Shown here: positions 6,417 to 9,066 of the stretch, piece after piece
Position numbering within the stretch: the stretch's first letter is position 1
How the letters are laid out: every line of letters starts with the position of its first letter
Source of the DNA: Methanomassiliicoccales archaeon PtaB.Bin134
GTDB taxonomy: Archaea; Thermoplasmatota; Thermoplasmata; Methanomassiliicoccales; UBA472
Direction: 5' to 3'
DNA length: 9,066 nt
NCBI GenBank assembly: GCA_002067045.1
Contig: MVPZ01000082.1
Span: 1-9,066, forward strand
Made by a program: the position numbers and the translations under genes
Notes under the pieces: model-generated
Told to the model about the DNA's origin: nothing
Databases searched by the model: none
The model's input: the letters and a program-made list of their open reading frames with translations, nothing else

Positions 6417-7758
6417 GGTCGGAATATCGCTCCACGAACAGGTCCACGTCGAACTTGCGGTAGGCCCCGTTCAGGTTCATGTAGCGCACTTTGCCGAAGA
6501 CCGGCCGTTCGCTCCAGGCCCGGTCGTGCACACCTCCGATGCTCCAGGCCGCCCCGGTGTATCCGTTGGGGTCCCGCCCGTCCATCTCGTACCTGTTGTT
6601 GAGGGAGTTGACGATGCGCAGGGCGTCCCCGGGCGTCTCCGTCCATTCCAGTACCTTCTTGGCCCAGTACATGCGCAGCCATCCGTGCATCTTCCCCTGC
6701 ACCACCATCTGGGTCTGCGCCGCGTTCCAGAGGGGGTCGTGGGTCTCGGACCGTTCCAGCTCCTCCTCGGTGTACAGGTACTCCCGGCGGTCCCCCAGGT
6801 GCTGCCGCAGGGTGTCCTTGGCCCAGCCAGGGAACCCCTCCTCGGAATCGTACCATGGATTGTAGTGGCAGAAGTTGTCCGAGAGCTCCCGGCGGACTAT
6901 CAGCTCCTCCAGGAACGCCCCCTTGTCCTCCTGGTGAGCGGAGGACCCCATCACCGCCAGCGCCACCTCCAGGGCCGAGATCATCCCGAAGTGCAGGTAC
7001 GGTGAGAGCTGGGACTGCCCGCCCAGGTTGGGGTCGTTCCTCTGGGAAGCGTATCCTGCCAGACGGGTCTCCAGGAAGCTGTTCAGGGCCGAGCGGGCCC
7101 GCCTGGTTCCTCCTTGCCAATGCGGGTCCGCCTGGTCACCGATGCTCTTCAACGGCCCTTCGATGTCCGTCTCGGGAACGTCGCCGGGCCAGGGGAGCGA
7201 TGCGTGGGGCGTTGGCGCCCGGTCCAGGAAATCATTCAGATGCAGGCGGACCTTGGGACGGAAGGTGTAGGCGGCGAACTCCTGCTTGGGGGAGGCCACC
7301 CAGCAGGGGATGATGTTGTGGGCGTCCACCTCCTCGAAGCCGCATTCGCACCTTTCCATCACCTCCCGGACCCATTCCCGCTTCTCCCGCAGCGGATCGA
7401 AATCGGTGACCGCCAGGGATACGCCCCATTCCTCCAGGAAGGGAGGGAGGGAGTCCTGGGGCCGGCCCGGAAGCAGGAAGAAAGGGATGCCGAGGCCCCT
7501 TGCCGTCTCCGACAGCTCCTTCAGACCATGCAGCATGAACCGGTAGTGCCGCGGACGGGCATCCAGGAAGGTGGGGGAGAGGCAGAAAACCACGGCCATG
7601 GGCACTCCCTCCTTCCCCGCCAGGGATTGGGCGTGTTGCAGGGCCCTATTGTCCTCGAGGCGCTGGTCCCGGCTCATCCAGTATATTACTGGACCCTGGG
7701 CGGACGCTGGGCGCAGGACCCTGCGCCTCCTCCCCTCGGATGGTGATGGAGAGAGCAT
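6409..7758 (-). CDS. phr: Class II CPD photolyase (deoxyribodipyrimidine photo-lyase)
   Basis: The 449-residue protein is a flavin enzyme that splits cyclobutane pyrimidine dimers using blue/near-UV light. The class II signature runs throughout: GPVIYWMSRDQRLEDN (22-37) opens the Rossmann domain, EVDAHNIIPCW (143-153) and YTFRPK (164-169) follow, and the FAD domain has LSPYLHFG (251-258), SDNFCHYNPWYD (293-304), THDPLWNAAQ (339-348), GKMHGWLRMYWAKKVLEW (355-372) and YEMDGRDPNGYTGAAWSIGGVHDRAW (390-415). The Trp residues in these last blocks belong to the electron-transfer region of the class. The end RKFDVDLFVERYSDLI is family-typical. The first 20 residues are an Arg-rich, poorly conserved tail. 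The ATG at 7756-7758 lies 24 bp after the upstream gene and about 29 bp from a TATA box. Confidence 0.96.
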   Translation of the reverse strand: MLSPSPSEGRRRRVLRPASAQGPVIYWMSRDQRLEDNRALQHAQSLAGKEGVPMAVVFCLSPTFLDARPRHYRFMLHGLKELSETARGLGIPFFLLPGRPQDSLPPFLEEWGVSLAVTDFDPLREKREWVREVMERCECGFEEVDAHNIIPCWVASPKQEFAAYTFRPKVRLHLNDFLDRAPTPHASLPWPGDVPETDIEGPLKSIGDQADPHWQGGTRRARSALNSFLETRLAGYASQRNDPNLGGQSQLSPYLHFGMISALEVALAVMGSSAHQEDKGAFLEELIVRRELSDNFCHYNPWYDSEEGFPGWAKDTLRQHLGDRREYLYTEEELERSETHDPLWNAAQTQMVVQGKMHGWLRMYWAKKVLEWTETPGDALRIVNSLNNRYEMDGRDPNGYTGAAWSIGGVHDRAWSERPVFGKVRYMNLNGAYRKFDVDLFVERYSDLI

Positions 7759-7782
7759 GGCCGAATGGAATTCCCCTCCGGG

Positions 7783-8526
7783 CTATAAATGCCTGCGCAG
7801 GCCATGCCAGGCCGCCAGACGGGACAGGCGGCGGTACGGCCGGTCCATCCAGGCGACGACCGCCACCGGCACCAAGGAAAGGAGGAACGGCCCGGGGGAG
7901 GCCCACAGCACCGTCAAGGAGAGCCCGATGGCCAGCGAACCGATGGCCAGGGGGACGAACATCAGGGAATGCCTGCGCAGGGCGGCGCGATAGCTGCGCT
8001 TGAACTCCGAGCCCTTCCTGAGGTCCATGACCGCCGCGGATATGGCCGCGGACCGGAAGGCCGCCTGATAAAGTGCCGCCCCGGGATCCTTCTTGGGCCT
8101 GGTGAGGGAGATGCTGCGCGAGACGAAGCTAGGGGAGGGAGAGTACCTGCGCAGCCCCTCCCGCACGGCCTCCATGGGCACATCGAGATCGGCGATCGCG
8201 GACTCGCGGCGGTCGTGGGAGAGGCCCATGAGCCCCTTGGAAGTGGAGCGGTCCTGAACATAGTGCAGGGCCATGCCCAGATGCCGGCAGCCCTGGTAAT
8301 TGTCGTTTTTCAGGAAGGACCTGCGGGCCATCCAGACGTGCAGCATGATCACCCTGCGCGGAGGCTTGTGGTGACCCACCCGGCGGGACCGCCTCCTATT
8401 GCCGATGCGTTCCTTGTGGCGGTCCGGCTCCACCATGCCGTCCAGGAAAGCCTGCTTCTCCCCGGGGGGCATCTGCAGCCGGTCGGCAATGGCCTGGCCG
8501 ATGGAGATGTGTGAACGCCACTTCAT
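7783..8526 (-). CDS. Putative zinc-dependent phospholipase C-like protein with C-terminal membrane anchor
   Basis: The 247-residue protein is not firmly recognised. The first 95 residues have a spaced His/Asp pattern seen in the zinc-dependent phospholipase C / P1 nuclease fold: WRSHISIG (His6), FLDGMVEPD (Asp29, Asp35), VGHHKPP (His52, His53), LHVWMA (His63) and HLGMALHYVQD (His82, His88, Asp92). In that fold such residues bind three zinc ions. A helical, basic middle (100-186) is followed by two hydrophobic segments (about 189-211 and 213-228) and an Arg-rich tail, so it is probably a membrane-bound protein with a cytoplasmic basic end. No signal peptide is visible. GGAG (8531-8534) and a TATA box support the start. 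The stop is TAG, 24 bp before the photolyase and in frame with it. It could also be a non-enzymatic relative. Confidence 0.75.
   Translation of the reverse strand: MKWRSHISIGQAIADRLQMPPGEKQAFLDGMVEPDRHKERIGNRRRSRRVGHHKPPRRVIMLHVWMARRSFLKNDNYQGCRHLGMALHYVQDRSTSKGLMGLSHDRRESAIADLDVPMEAVREGLRRYSPSPSFVSRSISLTRPKKDPGAALYQAAFRSAAISAAVMDLRKGSEFKRSYRAALRRHSLMFVPLAIGSLAIGLSLTVLWASPGPFLLSLVPVAVVAWMDRPYRRLSRLAAWHGLRRHL
7784..7790 (-). promoter_or_regulatory. TATA box of the photolyase, overlapping the preceding stop codon
   Basis: ATTTATA on the - strand is centred near 7787, about 29 bp before the photolyase ATG, so a transcript would start at or just before that ATG. The box shares bases with the TAG (7783-7785) of the upstream gene. 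GGAGGGG at about 7774-7780 is too far (15-16 nt) from the ATG to be a normal ribosome site. The photolyase may therefore be made from its own leaderless mRNA as well as from read-through. Confidence 0.5.
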
Positions 8527-8528
8527 CG

Positions 8529-8560
8529 ATCTCCGTAAGTGGCGAAGCCATTATTTATAA
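8529..8560 (-). promoter_or_regulatory. Promoter of the phospholipase C-like gene
   Basis: TTATAAATA (8552-8560, - strand) is centred 30 bp before the ATG at 8524-8526. GGAG (8531-8534) sits four bases before the ATG. A start about 25-27 bp after the box would fall on or next to that GGAG, so the message may be nearly leaderless. The box lies directly after the terminator of the 15-codon gene, so the two units abut. Confidence 0.55.
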
Positions 8561-8575
8561 GTTGAATTAAAATAT

Positions 8576-8601
8576 AAAAAAGGCCAGGCGGTCCACCTGG
8601 C
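8576..8601 (-). terminator. Hairpin plus U6 terminator of the 15-codon unit
   Basis: A near-perfect 19-nt palindrome (8583-8601; arms GCCAGGT and GCCTGGC with one G-U pair, tight loop) is followed on the - strand by U6 and then AUAUUUU (A-run 8576-8581 on +). The hairpin begins about 31 nt after the TGA of the lysine-rich ORF. This looks like a bacterial intrinsic terminator; archaeal polymerase also stops at such U-tracts. Confidence 0.7.
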
Positions 8602-8632
8602 GGTGTTTTAGAAACGGTGAAGATACGAAGAA

Positions 8633-8680
8633 TCACTTCTTCTTCTTGGCTTCCGCCTTCTTCTCCTCCTTCTTTGCCAT
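8633..8680 (-). CDS. 15-residue lysine-rich microprotein or leader peptide
   Basis: The ORF encodes MAKKEEKKAEAKKKK, then TGA. Eight of 15 residues are Lys, all AAG; the rest are Glu, Ala and Met. I recognise no family. Coding is supported by a perfect GGAGGTG (8688-8694) seven bases before the ATG, a TATA box at 8731-8740 giving a leader of about 30 nt, and a hairpin-U6 terminator 31 nt after the stop, so the whole transcript would be about 130 nt. Two short stems in the leader share bases with the ribosome site. It may be a basic, nucleic-acid-binding or polyamine-like peptide, or a leader peptide whose translation affects the terminator ahead of the phospholipase-like gene. A 63-residue Arg-rich frame on the same strand (8608-8799) has no ribosome site and crosses the TATA box, so I take it as a shadow. 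Confidence 0.6.
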   Translation of the reverse strand: MAKKEEKKAEAKKKK

Positions 8681-8687
8681 AGGTAAA

Positions 8688-8740
8688 CACCTCCAGTCCC
8701 TACTGGGGCCGATGTTTCACATTCGTTGATAGTATATAAG
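8688..8740 (-). promoter_or_regulatory. Promoter and structured leader of the lysine-rich ORF
   Basis: CTTATATACT (8731-8740, - strand) is a TATA box; transcription would start near 8709-8710 at GGCCCC. The leader then forms CCAGT-AGGG-ACTGG (8706-8693), whose last two G are the first two of the GGAGGTG site (8688-8694). Just after it, AGGT-GTTT-ACCT (8692-8681) could pair the rest of the site. Access to the ribosome site may therefore be structure-dependent; these stems are short and unproven. Confidence 0.6.
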
Positions 8741-8910
8741 TACTTTTTGAGTTCCAGACACCAATTATCATCATCATAATATTTTTTGTTCAATATCAAA
8801 CTTTTACGCCGTTAAACCGATTCCGCAGCGGATGGGTCCGCATTTCGACAATGGGCTAAGTGAGATGTGCGGGAGGGCCTTGGACTTTTTATTATGGCGT
8901 AGATTTCTTA

Positions 8911-8928
8911 CGTCATTCGACGATGACG
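8911..8928. repeat. Perfect 6-bp inverted repeat, possible operator
   Basis: CGTCAT and ATGACG flank a 6-nt spacer (TCGACG). The palindrome lies about 32 bp upstream of the TATA box of the gene starting at 9005. Such a position suits an activator or repressor site, but a repeat this short can occur by chance. Confidence 0.35.
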
Positions 8929-8959
8929 AACCCGTCGGACATTTTTACAAACCAAACGC

Positions 8960-8968
8960 TTATAAAAT
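8960..8968 (+). promoter_or_regulatory. TATA box of the gene starting at 9005
   Basis: TTATAAAAT, preceded by an A/C-rich stretch (ACCAAACGC) that could act as a BRE, is centred about 41 bp before the ATG at 9005-9007. Transcription would begin near 8990, leaving a leader of about 14 nt without a ribosome site. Confidence 0.5.
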
Positions 8969-9004
8969 CCAACTTCGGTGGAGTACCCTCAATAAGCTCG
9001 ATCG

Positions 9005-9066
9005 ATGGGAGAGATTTTCACGCTAGAGATGTTGGCCGCTGCAGGGGATGTGCCGTTGCGCATCGC
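9005..9066 (+). CDS. N-terminal fragment of an unidentified protein
   Basis: An open frame begins at ATG 9005-9007 and reaches the right edge, giving MGEIFTLEMLAAAGDVPLRI. An in-frame TAA at 8993-8995 prevents an earlier start. A TATA box at 8960-8968 and the return to GC-rich codons support it, but there is no ribosome site, and the Met at residue 9 is an alternative start. Twenty residues are too few to name a family. Confidence 0.45.
   Translation, partial: MGEIFTLEMLAAAGDVPLRI

Larger units (their letters stand above)
8741..9004. other. AT-rich gene-poor intergenic region
   Basis: This is the least coding-like stretch of the window, with AT-rich patches (CATCATCATAATATTTTTTG, about 8769-8788) between two divergent promoters. 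A 64-codon rightward frame (8832-9026) has no ribosome site, uses codons unlike the neighbours (TTA, CGT, AGT, AAA) and runs through the TATA box at 8960-8968, so I do not call it. No tRNA or CRISPR pattern is seen. It does hold an inverted repeat at 8911-8928. Confidence 0.5.

Noticed and set aside
7789..8514. Rightward frame of 241 codons opposite the phospholipase-like gene
   Set aside because: Composition (Gly/Gln/His/Ala-rich) fits an antisense shadow, there is no promoter, and the leftward frame has a TATA box, a ribosome site and membrane helices.
8608..8799. Leftward 63-residue Arg-rich frame overlapping the lysine-rich ORF
   Set aside because: It has no ribosome site and starts upstream of the TATA box that would drive the region. 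The AAG-rich frame has GGAGGTG at ideal spacing, and the Arg run is just that sequence read one base out of frame.
8913..8942. Leftward 9-residue leaderless ORF (MSDGFVIVE) 22 bp from the TATA motif read on the - strand
   Set aside because: Only ten codons, depends on a palindromic TATA read backwards, and has no other support.
8832..9026. Rightward 64-codon frame in the intergenic region
   Set aside because: Codon use differs from all real genes here, there is no ribosome site, and it runs through the TATA box and start of the gene at 9005.
1..9066. CRISPR arrays, insertion sequences, tRNA/rRNA genes, phage or defence genes
   Set aside because: No spaced direct repeats, transposase motifs, cloverleaf sequences or defence domains were seen on either strand; the content is housekeeping and metabolic.

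Overview
The window looks like a GC-rich archaeal chromosome, most likely from the Thermoplasmatota and possibly a Methanomassiliicoccales-type lineage; that placement is inference from gene style, not a database match. The archaeal signs are an archaeal-type ribosomal protein S2, a free-standing RNA polymerase subunit K, a two-subunit aconitase-family dehydratase, TATA boxes about 22-30 bp upstream of starts, and a mix of GGAGGTG ribosome sites and near-leaderless starts. The coding content is conventional and dense. The only gene-poor stretch is about 8740-9000.

Left part (1-3507). The window opens with the last 34 codons of a rightward gene, which meets a leftward zinc-ribbon membrane protein gene at a bidirectional hairpin/T-tract terminator. 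Leftward and upstream of that lie a MEMO-family gene, rps2 and a tiny rpoK gene (2690-2863), which share one promoter at about 2905-2915. Further upstream are leuD and leuC, overlapping by ATGA and encoding the two halves of an isopropylmalate/homoaconitate-type isomerase.

Middle (4764-7758). leuC and a rightward beta-CASP metallo-beta-lactamase (RNase J-like) gene diverge from a roughly 145-bp promoter region. The beta-CASP gene ends tail-to-tail, with an 8-bp overlap, against a leftward class II CPD photolyase.

Right part (7783-9066). The photolyase gene follows a leftward gene for a putative zinc-dependent phospholipase C-like protein with a C-terminal membrane anchor. Upstream of that is a very compact leftward unit: TATA box, structured leader, perfect GGAGGTG site, a 15-codon lysine-rich ORF, and a strong hairpin followed by six U. 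It is either a microprotein gene or a leader-peptide/attenuator-like element, and it is the most unusual item here. A rightward gene begins at 9005 and runs off the end.

Three of the ten complete ORFs end in TAG (MEMO, leuD, phospholipase-like). Two of these TAGs are followed by in-frame open sequence: one leads into the photolyase, the other up to the rpoK start. This would matter only if the organism decodes TAG as pyrrolysine, which the window cannot show.
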